14,859 bases of DNA from Bacteroidales bacterium UBA6267. GTDB lineage: Bacteria > Bacteroidota > Bacteroidia > Bacteroidales > UBA1556. The position numbers and the translations under genes are program-made. This document shows positions 7,139 through 14,859 of this stretch, piece by piece. Where the stretch lies: the NCBI GenBank assembly GCA_002440745.1, contig DJVB01000023.1, positions 1-14,859 on the forward strand. Direction: 5' to 3'. Numbering within the stretch: the first letter of the stretch is position 1; each line of letters starts with the position of its first letter. The notes below the pieces were generated by a model, which made no database searches, was not told the DNA's origin, and saw only the letters and a list, made by a program, of their open reading frames with translations.

Positions 7139-10100
7139 TTATTCCACAATAAATTTTCGTACTATCAAACCGTCTTTTGCAATAAAAGTTAAAGTGTACA
7201 TTCCGTTTGCCAAGTTTTTCACCCTTAGAGAAAGCTGATTTTGTCCGGCAATGACATCAATTTCGGAGCGTTCCACAATTTTTCCAACCATGTCGCTGAT
7301 TTGAAATGTAAGACTTTGCGAACTTAAAACAGAAATATCGATAAATAATTTATCCTTGGCCGGTATTGGATAAACCACAAACTTCTGAATTTCTTTGGTA
7401 GTTTGTAAACCGGCATTTAATATCGTAATCTGCTTAGAAAAATATCGCTGGCCACAATTATTTGTAACAGTCAGTGAAACCGTAAAAGTCCCATTATTTT
7501 GGAATAAATGATTTGGATTTTCTAATATGGAAAAGTCGCCATCGCCAAAATCCCAATAATAACTATCTCCATAAAGTGACTGATTATCAAAGGCAATGTA
7601 AGGGTCGTTATTTGAGTAGTCGAAATTTGCAATCGGAGACAAGGAGTCAGAAATAATCACCGGCACTGCGAAGCGAGGACTCATACAATCACCGTCCACA
7701 ATTTCCCAATCATAGAAATAGTAATAATAACCGGTTGGGTCGGTTGAAGCACTACTATGTTTTATATTCACCACACCATCAATCAAATACGGATAACTGA
7801 TTCCTGCATTATTCCGATAGAGATTTGGAGTTGCAGGACCGGCCAAACGCAAATTCATTCCTACAGGAATATCCATATTCAACTCCACACGTGATTCACC
7901 CGTAGGAATGAAAATTGTTCGACTCATTATCAAACTTCCTGTGCTATTTAAAAGCTGAATAGTACGATCGCCCGCGGAAGAAGCATAAACTTTTACTGAT
8001 TTGAGTCTGATATCTTTATAACTATCAAAAACCAAATAATGAACGGAAGCTGAAGTGAAATAGCCGCCACCACCGGTATTGTTTGGTTTGCCGGTAAAAA
8101 GAGGTAGTTTATCTTCATGAACTTCGGCGTAATAAGTTGTACTCTGACTCAAAAAAGGTGTTTGAAAAACTTTACCTGTATCCAACGGTTGATTGTTTGT
8201 AGCATCTCCAAACCACCACAAAGTCCCGTTGCCGGAATAATCCGAAGAGATATTCAAAACACCCGATTTACAGCGGATATTGTCTGTAACCATCGGCACA
8301 GGGGGCAAATTTACAGAAACAATCGAGAATTGAATTATTGAATCAACACCAAAGGCATTGGAAACAATCAATTTCACATTATATGTACCTGATTGAGAAT
8401 AAATATGTTGAGGATTCTTCAACGATGAACCGTTGCCATCGCCAAAATCCCATGACCAAGAGGTTGGGCCGTTAATAGAGTTGTCGAAAAATTGAACAAT
8501 CCCATTACATGAAGCGGAGTCTGAAATAGAAAAATCGCAACTTGGGGCTGAATTTGGATAACTGCATTGCCATGAAAGCTCAAATCCACCTTGATTTAAA
8601 TAGCTGTCTGTAAATTGCTGTATGGTGATTGACCCACCCGTAGAGCTAATCTGACCATTATTTGGCAAAACGGTACCGGTGTATGAACCAATCAAAGGGC
8701 TATTTGTACTGGCTCCATCGTAAATCCTTAGGTAATCATAACCGGATTCAAAGTCGAATTGACTGAAAGTGAGGGTAATACTACTAGCTCCATTTGGAGA
8801 AATAGTTACAGTACCGGAAGTATTGTCGGAATAATTACCGATTCCACCATCGTCATAAAGCATACCTGAGCATTTAGAAATAATGGACGTTCCTGTTGCA
8901 GGCACGGTGTAGCGACAATATTGATCCATTGTGATATCTTCGTAATACGAAACGGAAACACTATTAGAATCTGTGACAGTAAGAGAAATAGTTTTAGCTC
9001 CCGGAGTCGAATAATATACCGTAAAAGGTCCGTTGCCTGTCGATGTTGCAGGACTAGCTCCAGCACCAAAATTCCAAAGGCGTGAAACGATATTTCCGGT
9101 GGACATGTCGGTGACAACTACGCTATCTTGTAAACAATATTTTTGAGAATAAACGCTAAACTTTGCACGAGGACAACCACCGATAATAACTATCTTCTTA
9201 ATAAAAGGAACTTTATTATGACCTGAAATTGTGAGAGTTGCATAACTTCCACTGATTGAATTAAAAGATAAAATTCCAGCACCGTTAATAATAGAAGTTT
9301 TAGCAACCAAAATATCATCTACTACTAATGTCGCTAAGCCATCAAAATTTGAATTAGAAATAACTAAGCTTGAATCATTTATGCAACTGATAGTATCGGG
9401 AACTGACGCCAAAATTGGAATTGGATTATCCGTATAAATCTCCATGGCAGGATCGCCAAAATAGTTGAATAATTCGTGGGTGTATTTTATATCTGTTGTT
9501 GACCCTCCCCAAGTTTCAATCATTCGGATAAGTCCTTGATTTTTAACATCCCCAAGACGATAGATATTTGTATGGCTTGTTAAAATCGGGTTTGTAACAC
9601 CACCTGAACCGGTAAAATTAGGAATAAGTCCCGGGCTGGCCCAAATTGCATCGGCAAGTCCAAGGGACAATCCATCATTATAACCACTATAGCTCACTTC
9701 ACCATGTCCAAAAACTCCAACAGCACCACCGTTAGGATGGCGTAAAAACTTTTCAGCAAAACATTCTGCATCCTGATATTTCCCTGTGAGACAATTAATT
9801 GAGAAAACTACAGGAAGTTTATTTCCATTATTGAGAGAATTTATATTGGATGTTGTATAATAAGGATCTCCCCAACCTGAAGACATTCCATGATCGCGAT
9901 GAAAGACATAAAATCTTCCCTCATTAATTAGATTCGTTATTTGAGCAGCATTTCCATTCCACGGAAATGTTGGTTTTTTCAAATAGTTTGGCAGCGACTC
10001 ACCTGCGGAATAATAACCATTATTCCAATAAAGCGGATTCACGTTGCTTTCCGTATAATACACTCTATCCACATTATAACCGTGACTAACTACGTGATTC

Positions 10101-11326
10101 CGAATATCTTCACTCGTTTGAGCAAAGCGTCTTTCGGCATAACCATTTCCGGCATGTTGAAAATAAGCGCAGTTTAAACCATTATTATAAAAACTTGTAT
10201 CAATAAGCGGATTACGTTCATAATTGATGATTTTCTGAACCACCAAAAGAGCTTGAGTTGGGTTTGCAACTGAAATTCGACCATAAGCCATATCCGGCAC
10301 ATAATCTCCACTACCATCCATGCAAGCATAGTATAAATCGGAGGCAAAAGATGTTGTCCCGCTTGTGATTGTTTGCCCGGGAACTTTATCGTTATCACCA
10401 ATAATTACGAAATAATCAGGAGATGGAGTATTGTTCGTATAAAAATTTTGTATGGTTGTCTTTATAGTGGATGATGTCCAATTTGCAGAAACGAAGATTT
10501 CAGGATTAAAGCCCAACTGACGTTTCCAATTTGCCAGAGAATCAGCCGCAACAGCATAATCCGGATGTGTAATAATTAGATAATCTTTTTGATAGATATT
10601 TGTATTAATTCCGGAAAACGACTGCATTTCAGCCCTAACCGACTGATCGTTAATTACATAATTGGGAATCAACTTCTTAGCTCTATCCGACAAATTATTA
10701 ATGCCGCCCATGAAAGTGGCTGCTCCGGGAAACGAAACTTTATAAACTATATTGGAATGAGCATAAATCTTCCGCGATCCCGGAAGATACTGGATTGGAA
10801 ATATTTCAACAAGAGCCAATGAAAACCCCTTAAAATGAATCAATTCACGAAGTTGAACCGGACTTGATGGGTAAAAGTATGGGGAATTATAAAAAGAAGA
10901 ATCGATAACAAATTCAGGTTCGACAGCACCGTATTCGTCGCTCGCCGGCTCCAAGGCAGGAAAAATCGTAAAGTTGTTAAGTAAAATAGTATCACAAGAA
11001 ATCAGTTGCAAAACAGGACTAACTCCATCAGGAACTAAAATTAGATCGATATGCGATGGCAGAGAGGCTTTGCCTACCTCTTGAGAATGACTAAAACCAT
11101 CAATAAAAAGCTTTTGAAAGACAGTGCCTGACTCATAGATGGGCACTACATGGGCTCCAAAAAACTGATAATTGACAGTAATTCCTTGAACTCCATCGTC
11201 AGAAACCTCGCGTTGAGGCCATAAATCGTTGGAAGAAGGATTATCTCCGGTAAACGAAATTATCTGATTTTGAGCTAGTAAACCAGAGAGTGTGAACGAT
11301 AATAGTAAAAATAATATATAGCGCAT
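7139..11326 (-). CDS. Multidomain C25 (gingipain-family) cysteine protease with T9SS sorting domain
   Basis: The start at 11326 begins a clean signal peptide (MRYILFLLLSFTLSG, ending LLAQ); an in-frame ATG at 11368 would only add 14 polar residues. In the 1395-residue form there is a propeptide-like region (about 20-230), then a C25 catalytic domain (about 247-630). His479 in HRDHG and Cys512 in INCLTG are spaced 33 residues apart, the same spacing as the catalytic His211/Cys244 pair I recall for gingipain RgpB. Further domains are an Ig-like module (634-718), PKD (720-802), CUB-like (819-921), PKD with WDFGDG (930-1006), a short Ig-like module (1008-1069), an unassigned beta domain (1077-1208), a third PKD with WDFGDG (1231-1302), and a type A sorting domain (1316-1395) with VVYPIPAKDKLFI. 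The protein is expected to be exported by T9SS and act as an endopeptidase outside the cell; cleavage specificity is unknown. It lies 68 bases after mqnA; a TATTTTTG box at 11394-11387 may give it its own promoter. Confidence 0.92.
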   Translation of the reverse strand: MRYILFLLLSFTLSGLLAQNQIISFTGDNPSSNDLWPQREVSDDGVQGITVNYQFFGAHVVPIYESGTVFQKLFIDGFSHSQEVGKASLPSHIDLILVPDGVSPVLQLISCDTILLNNFTIFPALEPASDEYGAVEPEFVIDSSFYNSPYFYPSSPVQLRELIHFKGFSLALVEIFPIQYLPGSRKIYAHSNIVYKVSFPGAATFMGGINNLSDRAKKLIPNYVINDQSVRAEMQSFSGINTNIYQKDYLIITHPDYAVAADSLANWKRQLGFNPEIFVSANWTSSTIKTTIQNFYTNNTPSPDYFVIIGDNDKVPGQTITSGTTSFASDLYYACMDGSGDYVPDMAYGRISVANPTQALLVVQKIINYERNPLIDTSFYNNGLNCAYFQHAGNGYAERRFAQTSEDIRNHVVSHGYNVDRVYYTESNVNPLYWNNGYYSAGESLPNYLKKPTFPWNGNAAQITNLINEGRFYVFHRDHGMSSGWGDPYYTTSNINSLNNGNKLPVVFSINCLTGKYQDAECFAEKFLRHPNGGAVGVFGHGEVSYSGYNDGLSLGLADAIWASPGLIPNFTGSGGVTNPILTSHTNIYRLGDVKNQGLIRMIETWGGSTTDIKYTHELFNYFGDPAMEIYTDNPIPILASVPDTISCINDSSLVISNSNFDGLATLVVDDILVAKTSIINGAGILSFNSISGSYATLTISGHNKVPFIKKIVIIGGCPRAKFSVYSQKYCLQDSVVVTDMSTGNIVSRLWNFGAGASPATSTGNGPFTVYYSTPGAKTISLTVTDSNSVSVSYYEDITMDQYCRYTVPATGTSIISKCSGMLYDDGGIGNYSDNTSGTVTISPNGASSITLTFSQFDFESGYDYLRIYDGASTNSPLIGSYTGTVLPNNGQISSTGGSITIQQFTDSYLNQGGFELSWQCSYPNSAPSCDFSISDSASCNGIVQFFDNSINGPTSWSWDFGDGNGSSLKNPQHIYSQSGTYNVKLIVSNAFGVDSIIQFSIVSVNLPPVPMVTDNIRCKSGVLNISSDYSGNGTLWWFGDATNNQPLDTGKVFQTPFLSQSTTYYAEVHEDKLPLFTGKPNNTGGGGYFTSASVHYLVFDSYKDIRLKSVKVYASSAGDRTIQLLNSTGSLIMSRTIFIPTGESRVELNMDIPVGMNLRLAGPATPNLYRNNAGISYPYLIDGVVNIKHSSASTDPTGYYYYFYDWEIVDGDCMSPRFAVPVIISDSLSPIANFDYSNNDPYIAFDNQSLYGDSYYWDFGDGDFSILENPNHLFQNNGTFTVSLTVTNNCGQRYFSKQITILNAGLQTTKEIQKFVVYPIPAKDKLFIDISVLSSQSLTFQISDMVGKIVERSEIDVIAGQNQLSLRVKNLANGMYTLTFIAKDGLIVRKFIVE

Positions 11327-11394
11327 GAATTTAGTGGATTTGCTATGGTTTGAGCGGCTAATATACAACTTTATATATTCGTATTACAAAAATA

Positions 11395-12141
11395 TTATTC
11401 TAATAATTTCCCCTGATAAGTTTGAAATAATTCAATAGCCTCTTTCTTTTGAACATCAAGTTCAAAATCTAAATATTTTGTTAAATAATCAAGGTATTCT
11501 TCTGCTGATACCGGCAAGTCAAAATAGGTCTGAACTTCAGACAGATGAGTCAATCCGTATTCTAAACTTTTATTCAAGTCATCAATAAAACCCATAGAAA
11601 TATTTGGCTTGCTAACCCACACGGCAAATACAAAGGGAAGATTTGTAAATTTGTTCCACTCAAAAGCCAAATCGGTAGTAAAGTGGTATTGAGAACTTTT
11701 TCCAAAAGTTTTATCACCAATCAACAAGACTGCTTCTCCCATTTTAACCTGATAATCAGGTTTTAAAGGTATGAAATTGGGTGAAATTTTCCAAAAAAAC
11801 TTAGCCAAAATTTTCACTAAAGCTACAGAAGTCATGGAGTCGGTATCGAGAAAGATGGTCTGAATTTCATCAATAACAACATTAGAATATAAACTGACAG
11901 TTTTGACTTCTTTCCGGGAACCTATACAAAAATCCGTAATTATTTGATAATCTGAATCAAACCCTATCAAAGCTCCAACAGGAACAAGAGCTACATCAAC
12001 TTCACCGTCACGAAAGCGCATGGCTGAAACGGCAGGCACTTCAAAGTTAATCTTCTCAACATTCGATCTGAGTTTTTTCTCTAACCCGTAAACAAATGGA
12101 AAAGTGTTTGAATAAGAAAGAGCCGAAATACGTATTTTCAT
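11395..12141 (-). CDS. mqnA: Chorismate dehydratase (futalosine menaquinone pathway)
   Basis: MqnA dehydrates chorismate to 3-enolpyruvylbenzoate, the first committed step of menaquinone synthesis by the futalosine route, in the cytoplasm. The protein has the periplasmic-binding-protein-like fold of the MqnA/MqnD group: KIRISALSYSNTFPFVYGL at the start, VDVALVPVGAL (about 48-58), then GSRKEVKTVSLYSN and LDTDSMTSVALVKIL. Length is 248 residues, slightly under the usual 260-280. The start at 12141 is preferred over an in-frame ATG at 12150 because the predicted promoter would begin transcription near 12149, leaving a very short leader; choosing 12150 would add only MET. No other mqn genes are in the window. 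MqnD has the same fold but opens differently; the start motif and the VPVGAL segment favour MqnA. Confidence 0.88.
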   Translation of the reverse strand: MKIRISALSYSNTFPFVYGLEKKLRSNVEKINFEVPAVSAMRFRDGEVDVALVPVGALIGFDSDYQIITDFCIGSRKEVKTVSLYSNVVIDEIQTIFLDTDSMTSVALVKILAKFFWKISPNFIPLKPDYQVKMGEAVLLIGDKTFGKSSQYHFTTDLAFEWNKFTNLPFVFAVWVSKPNISMGFIDDLNKSLEYGLTHLSEVQTYFDLPVSAEEYLDYLTKYLDFELDVQKKEAIELFQTYQGKLLE

Positions 12142-12154
12142 TGTTTCCATTGCG

Positions 12155-12185
12155 CAAAATTAAAGTAAATACGTTTGAACCTCAA
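12155..12185 (-). promoter_or_regulatory. Bacteroidetes-type promoter for mqnA
   Basis: On the minus strand TTG (12185-12183) is followed after 20 bases by TAATTTTG (12162-12155). Transcription would start within a few bases of the first in-frame ATG at 12150, so the mRNA is leaderless or has a leader under 10 bases ahead of the ATG at 12141. Confidence 0.55.
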
Positions 12186-12242
12186 ACTGCAATTCATGTT
12201 AAAACCGAGATTAGTTATGAAAAATATCAGGTTTTTCAGTCT

Positions 12243-12325
12243 AAAATCGAAATAATAAAGCCCATAAATCTGGAATCTAATTCTAAACCACTAACTGACA
12301 ATATTTTATGCAGCATTTCGATTTT
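12243..12325. repeat. 11-bp perfect inverted repeat in the mqnA/FIST intergenic region
   Basis: AAAATCGAAAT at 12243-12253 has its exact reverse complement ATTTCGATTTT at 12315-12325, separated by 61 bases. The intergenic region 12151-12444 otherwise holds only the two divergent promoters and no credible gene; a short plus-strand reading frame there has no recognisable protein. The repeat could be a pair of protein-binding sites or a long-loop RNA stem, or it may be chance in AT-rich DNA. Confidence 0.45.
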
Positions 12326-12358
12326 GACGTGATTATTATTAAATTCATCAATAAACTC

Positions 12359-12389
12359 TTGACACTAACTGATAAGTCTTTTATTTTTG
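12359..12389 (+). promoter_or_regulatory. Bacteroidetes-type promoter for the FIST/PAS operon
   Basis: TTG at 12359-12361 and TATTTTTG at 12382-12389 are 20 bases apart, a very good fit to the TTG / TAnnTTTG form. Transcription should begin around 12395, about 50 bases before the ATG at 12445. The spacer contains the second copy of a 10-base direct repeat, CACTAACTGA (12289-12298 and 12363-12372). Confidence 0.62.
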
Positions 12390-12394
12390 TAGAT

Positions 12395-12415
12395 TGTTCT
12401 TGGTAGTTAAGAACA
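12395..12415 (+). promoter_or_regulatory. Palindrome at the expected transcription start of the FIST operon
   Basis: TGTTCTT (12395-12401), a 7-base loop, and AAGAACA (12409-12415) form a perfect 7-bp inverted repeat. It sits 5 bases after the -7 element, so it could be an operator over the start site or a hairpin at the 5' end of the mRNA. It is not a terminator: no T-run follows and a gene starts 29 bases on. Confidence 0.45.
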
Positions 12416-12444
12416 GAAACTAATAGTTCACTTCAATACCACTT

Positions 12445-13566
12445 ATGCAAATCACTGTTTTTCAAGAAATAACAAATAATGTTGAACTCGGCAAAAGTTT
12501 TCAAAAACTATCTGAGGATAAAAATATTAAGGCTCTAATGATGCTTATTGCCGAAAAAGCACCTATTACTCAATCCGGATTTTTAGATTTAATTCCTGAA
12601 AATATTCCTGTATTTGGAGGAATTTTTCCAAAACTCATCCACCAGAATGAGATAATTGATGAAGGGGTAATTATTATTGGAATACAACAAGATATAGAGT
12701 TGATAGCTATCGAAGATATGGCCTATTTAGACCATAACAACATCACTAATCTGTTGTCAGACAAATGGATAGAAGAAGGGTATAAAACATTAATAACTTA
12801 TGTGGACGGGCGAAGTGCTGAGATTGAAAAGTTCATTAGCACACTATTTAATATTTACGGAATTGAACTAAACTTCATAGGTGGAGGCTGTGGAAGTCTG
12901 ACATCTCCCGATATTTCTTCCATTATAATTGGGAAAAAACTTTTCAAAAATGCTGCTGTACTTGCAGCCTTAAAGGCCAATAGCAGTGTGGGAGTGAAAC
13001 ATGGTTGGGAAGTACTTGCAGGCCCCTTTTCTGTGACCGATGCCAACAAAAACACCCTATATAAAATTGATGGTCAACCGGCATTTCAGTTTTATAAAAA
13101 TACGATTAAAGAGCTTGGAGGCAAGTTGATAAACACTGAGAATTTCAGCGATATTGCTCGCGGTTTTCCTTTTGGGATCGGCAAATTTGATCAGGAAGAA
13201 ATCATTCGCGATCCAATTTTAATCGGTTCGGAAGACAGCCTGATTTGTGTGGGGGAAATTCCCCAAAACTCACTGATTTATATTATGAAAGGTGAGGAAA
13301 ATAAAATTGTAGAAGCAGCCGGACATGCTTATAACGAAGCACTTAATCAATTTCCACTTGACACTGAATACTTTGTGTTTTTCATCGACTGTATATCAAG
13401 ATCACTTTTTCTCGAACAGAATTTTCAAAAGGAAATCGACATAGTTTGCGATAATCCAAATCCGGTGATTGGGGTTTTAAGTCTTGGAGAAATTGCCAAT
13501 AGCGGAAAAGACTATCTTGAGTTTTTCAATAAAACCGCCGTAGTTGCACTAATCGAAAAAATATGA
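12445..13566 (+). CDS. FIST-domain sensory protein
   Basis: The 373-residue protein is built of FIST_N (about 20-200) and FIST_C (about 205-355) regions. Supporting segments are LMMLIAEKAPI, PVFGGIFPKLI and NFIGGGCGSL in the N-terminal part, and the diagnostic SSVGVKHGWEVLAGPFSVTDANKNTLYKIDGQPAF stretch (described here as the GW-x-GP-x-x-VT...LY-x-DG-x-PA motif) at the domain junction. FIST domains are proposed to bind small ligands such as amino acids and to feed signals to kinases or cyclases; the ligand here is unknown. There is no signal peptide or membrane segment, so it is cytoplasmic. Its TGA stop overlaps the ATG of the PAS-domain sensor gene (ATGA, 13563-13566), which points to coupled production and probably a shared signalling path. 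The well-formed promoter and start-site palindrome upstream suggest regulated expression. Confidence 0.85.
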   Translation: MQITVFQEITNNVELGKSFQKLSEDKNIKALMMLIAEKAPITQSGFLDLIPENIPVFGGIFPKLIHQNEIIDEGVIIIGIQQDIELIAIEDMAYLDHNNITNLLSDKWIEEGYKTLITYVDGRSAEIEKFISTLFNIYGIELNFIGGGCGSLTSPDISSIIIGKKLFKNAAVLAALKANSSVGVKHGWEVLAGPFSVTDANKNTLYKIDGQPAFQFYKNTIKELGGKLINTENFSDIARGFPFGIGKFDQEEIIRDPILIGSEDSLICVGEIPQNSLIYIMKGEENKIVEAAGHAYNEALNQFPLDTEYFVFFIDCISRSLFLEQNFQKEIDIVCDNPNPVIGVLSLGEIANSGKDYLEFFNKTAVVALIEKI

Positions 13567-14859
13567 GCACAGAACAACATCAAACCCAAATACTTTACGA
13601 AATTGCTTTAGTCATTGGTAATGGTAACTGCTTGGAGGACGCAGCTTTGAACTCATTATCGATTTATCTGCGAAAACTAAACTGCTTTGCCGGAGCTATT
13701 TACCAATCCGAAAAAATGAGAGAGAAATGCTGGCATAAACAAATCGTTTCCATTCCGGCACGCATCGAAAGAAATGAGTTTTTCAATGAGATAATCAAAG
13801 ATTTCAAAACGAAACCAAGCGACTGCAACTCAGCAGCACAAGAGCAACCACAATTTCCAATCATCCGATATTGCGAAGAAAACACTTTGGCGATTGTGAT
13901 GAAACTTTCAGATTTTGGGATTTTAGTCATGCTGAAGAAAGGAAAAACCTTTTCAGAATCTCTCATTCAAAGTTTGAAACCACTGAATAAAAAGTTGGGA
14001 GATTCGCTTCAATCCTACGTTGACAAGCAGAAGCTTCATATCCAATCGGAAGTGCTCGAAGCAAGCAGCAATAGCATAATGATTACCGACAGTCGAGGTT
14101 ATATAAATTGGGTCAACAAGGCATGGTGTCAGACTAATGGATATAATTTTCAGGAAGTTATTGGTGAATATTCCAACATTTTAAAATCTAATTTAAACGA
14201 TGAGCAGGCGTATAAAGCCATGTGGGCAACCATCAGCAGTGGGCAAGTTTATAAAGGTCAGTTGGTGAATAGTCGCAAAGATGGCAGCACTTACCTTACC
14301 GAAATCACCATCACTCCCATCAAAAACACTGAAAACCAAATCACCCAGTATATCAGTATAAGTCAGGACATTACCGAGAGAATGGTTGCCAATGAAGCAT
14401 TGCGAGAGTCCAAAGAGCGGTTTGAAGAAATGGCAAATCTTCTCCCACAACCTATCTGGGAAATTGACACAAGCGGCAAATTGGTTTACGTAAACAAAGC
14501 AGCTTTCACCATATTTGGATACACTCCGAAAGATGTGGAAAACGGCCTTAATTTTTTGCAGGTAATCAGTCCGGAAGATCGTGGCCGAATAAAAAATCTT
14601 TTTAAAAGAAAACTAAGTGGTGAAAAATTGGGAGATAATGAATATTTATGCCTAAAGAAAAATGGCGAAACTTTTGAAGGAATGATATTTAGCGCTCCAA
14701 TTATAAGAAATGGAATCCCGCAAGGAGTAAGAGGTATAGTATTGGATGTCACCACTTTAAAACAAACAAAATATCGTTTGGAGCGAATTTCATCTCTTCA
14801 AGACATTTTGATTAAAATTTCGACACATTATATAAAGGGGGGTTCTAAAAATTCATTTT
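13563..14859 (+). CDS. PAS-domain sensor protein, probably a histidine kinase (3' part missing)
   Basis: An open frame begins at the ATG overlapping the FIST stop and runs 432 codons to the window edge without a stop. Residues about 10-150 form a GAF-like region (LNCFAGAIYQ, LAIVMKLSDFGILVMLKKGK) and a short helix follows. PAS domain 1 spans about 162-275 (SIMITDSRGYINWVNKAW, ending SISQDITERM) and PAS domain 2 about 283-402 (PIWEIDTSGKLVYVNKAA, ending GIVLDVTTLKQ). Residues 403-424 (RISSLQDILIKISTHYI) look like the start of another GAF/PAS module. From residue 425 the sequence changes to KGGSKNSF, encoded by the G-rich element that also ends the left side of the window, so the native gene may be interrupted here. 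No membrane segment is seen, giving a cytoplasmic sensor paired with the FIST protein. No kinase or cyclase domain is visible; histidine kinase is inferred from PAS arrangement only. Confidence 0.82.
   Translation, partial: MSTEQHQTQILYEIALVIGNGNCLEDAALNSLSIYLRKLNCFAGAIYQSEKMREKCWHKQIVSIPARIERNEFFNEIIKDFKTKPSDCNSAAQEQPQFPIIRYCEENTLAIVMKLSDFGILVMLKKGKTFSESLIQSLKPLNKKLGDSLQSYVDKQKLHIQSEVLEASSNSIMITDSRGYINWVNKAWCQTNGYNFQEVIGEYSNILKSNLNDEQAYKAMWATISSGQVYKGQLVNSRKDGSTYLTEITITPIKNTENQITQYISISQDITERMVANEALRESKERFEEMANLLPQPIWEIDTSGKLVYVNKAAFTIFGYTPKDVENGLNFLQVISPEDRGRIKNLFKRKLSGEKLGDNEYLCLKKNGETFEGMIFSAPIIRNGIPQGVRGIVLDVTTLKQTKYRLERISSLQDILIKISTHYIKGGSKNSF
14837..14859 (+). repeat. Right copy of the end-of-window inverted sequence (possible insertion-element end)
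   Basis: Six G followed by TTCTAAAAATTCAT read outward at the right edge; this pairs with the left-edge sequence in inverted orientation. It begins at codon 425 of the PAS sensor, where a third sensory domain would be expected to continue. If both copies are element ends, the element lies outside the window on both sides and no transposase would be seen here. Confidence 0.45.

Noticed and set aside
8806..9117. Alternative 103-codon frame inside the protease gene
   Set aside because: It lies in another frame of a well-supported coding region; the protein it would give has no domain-like pattern.
12096..12332. Plus-strand 78-codon frame between mqnA and the FIST gene
   Set aside because: It overlaps the mqnA start and its promoter, has no recognisable protein pattern and no promoter or ribosome site; it reads as a chance frame.

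Overview
The window looks like a chromosomal piece of a Bacteroidetes bacterium with AT-rich DNA. Three independent signs support this. Two secreted proteins end in type IX secretion (T9SS) type A-like sorting domains. Several intergenic regions carry the Bacteroidetes promoter form (TTG, about 19-20 bases, TAnnTTTG). There is a menaquinone gene of the futalosine route (MqnA) and a gingipain-family (C25) protease. No tRNA, rRNA, CRISPR array, phage gene or transposase gene is visible.

Layout. (1) 2-2511, minus strand: an AsnB-type glutamine amidotransferase followed, with an ATGA overlap, by a family 4 glycosyltransferase cut short at the window edge; this is a surface-polysaccharide type pair. 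(2) 2623-4883, plus strand: a secreted six-bladed kelch propeller with a C-terminal sorting-like domain, then 14 bases later a second, complete glycosyltransferase. A short divergent promoter region (2512-2622) separates blocks 1 and 2. (3) 4880-12141, minus strand: mqnA, then a 1395-residue multidomain C25 cysteine protease, then a long RelA/SpoT homologue whose hydrolase half looks dead. The RelA gene meets the glycosyltransferase gene tail to tail, sharing one TTAA as both stop codons. (4) 12445-14859, plus strand: a FIST-domain protein overlapping by ATGA with a PAS-domain sensor that runs off the window. It reads from a well-formed promoter with a palindrome near the expected transcription start.

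Functional reading (inference). Blocks 1 and 2 probably serve surface glycan synthesis, and the kelch protein may be a cell-surface or secreted partner. The C25 protease is another probable T9SS cargo. FIST plus PAS sensor is a two-gene sensory cassette whose output domain lies beyond the window. RelA and MqnA are housekeeping functions (stringent response, quinone synthesis).

The most unusual signal is at the very ends. The first about 20 bases and the last about 23 bases are inverted copies of one another (16 of 20 aligned bases), and each interrupts a recognisable protein in mid-domain. This fits the two ends of an insertion element that broke the assembly, but the element itself is not in the window.
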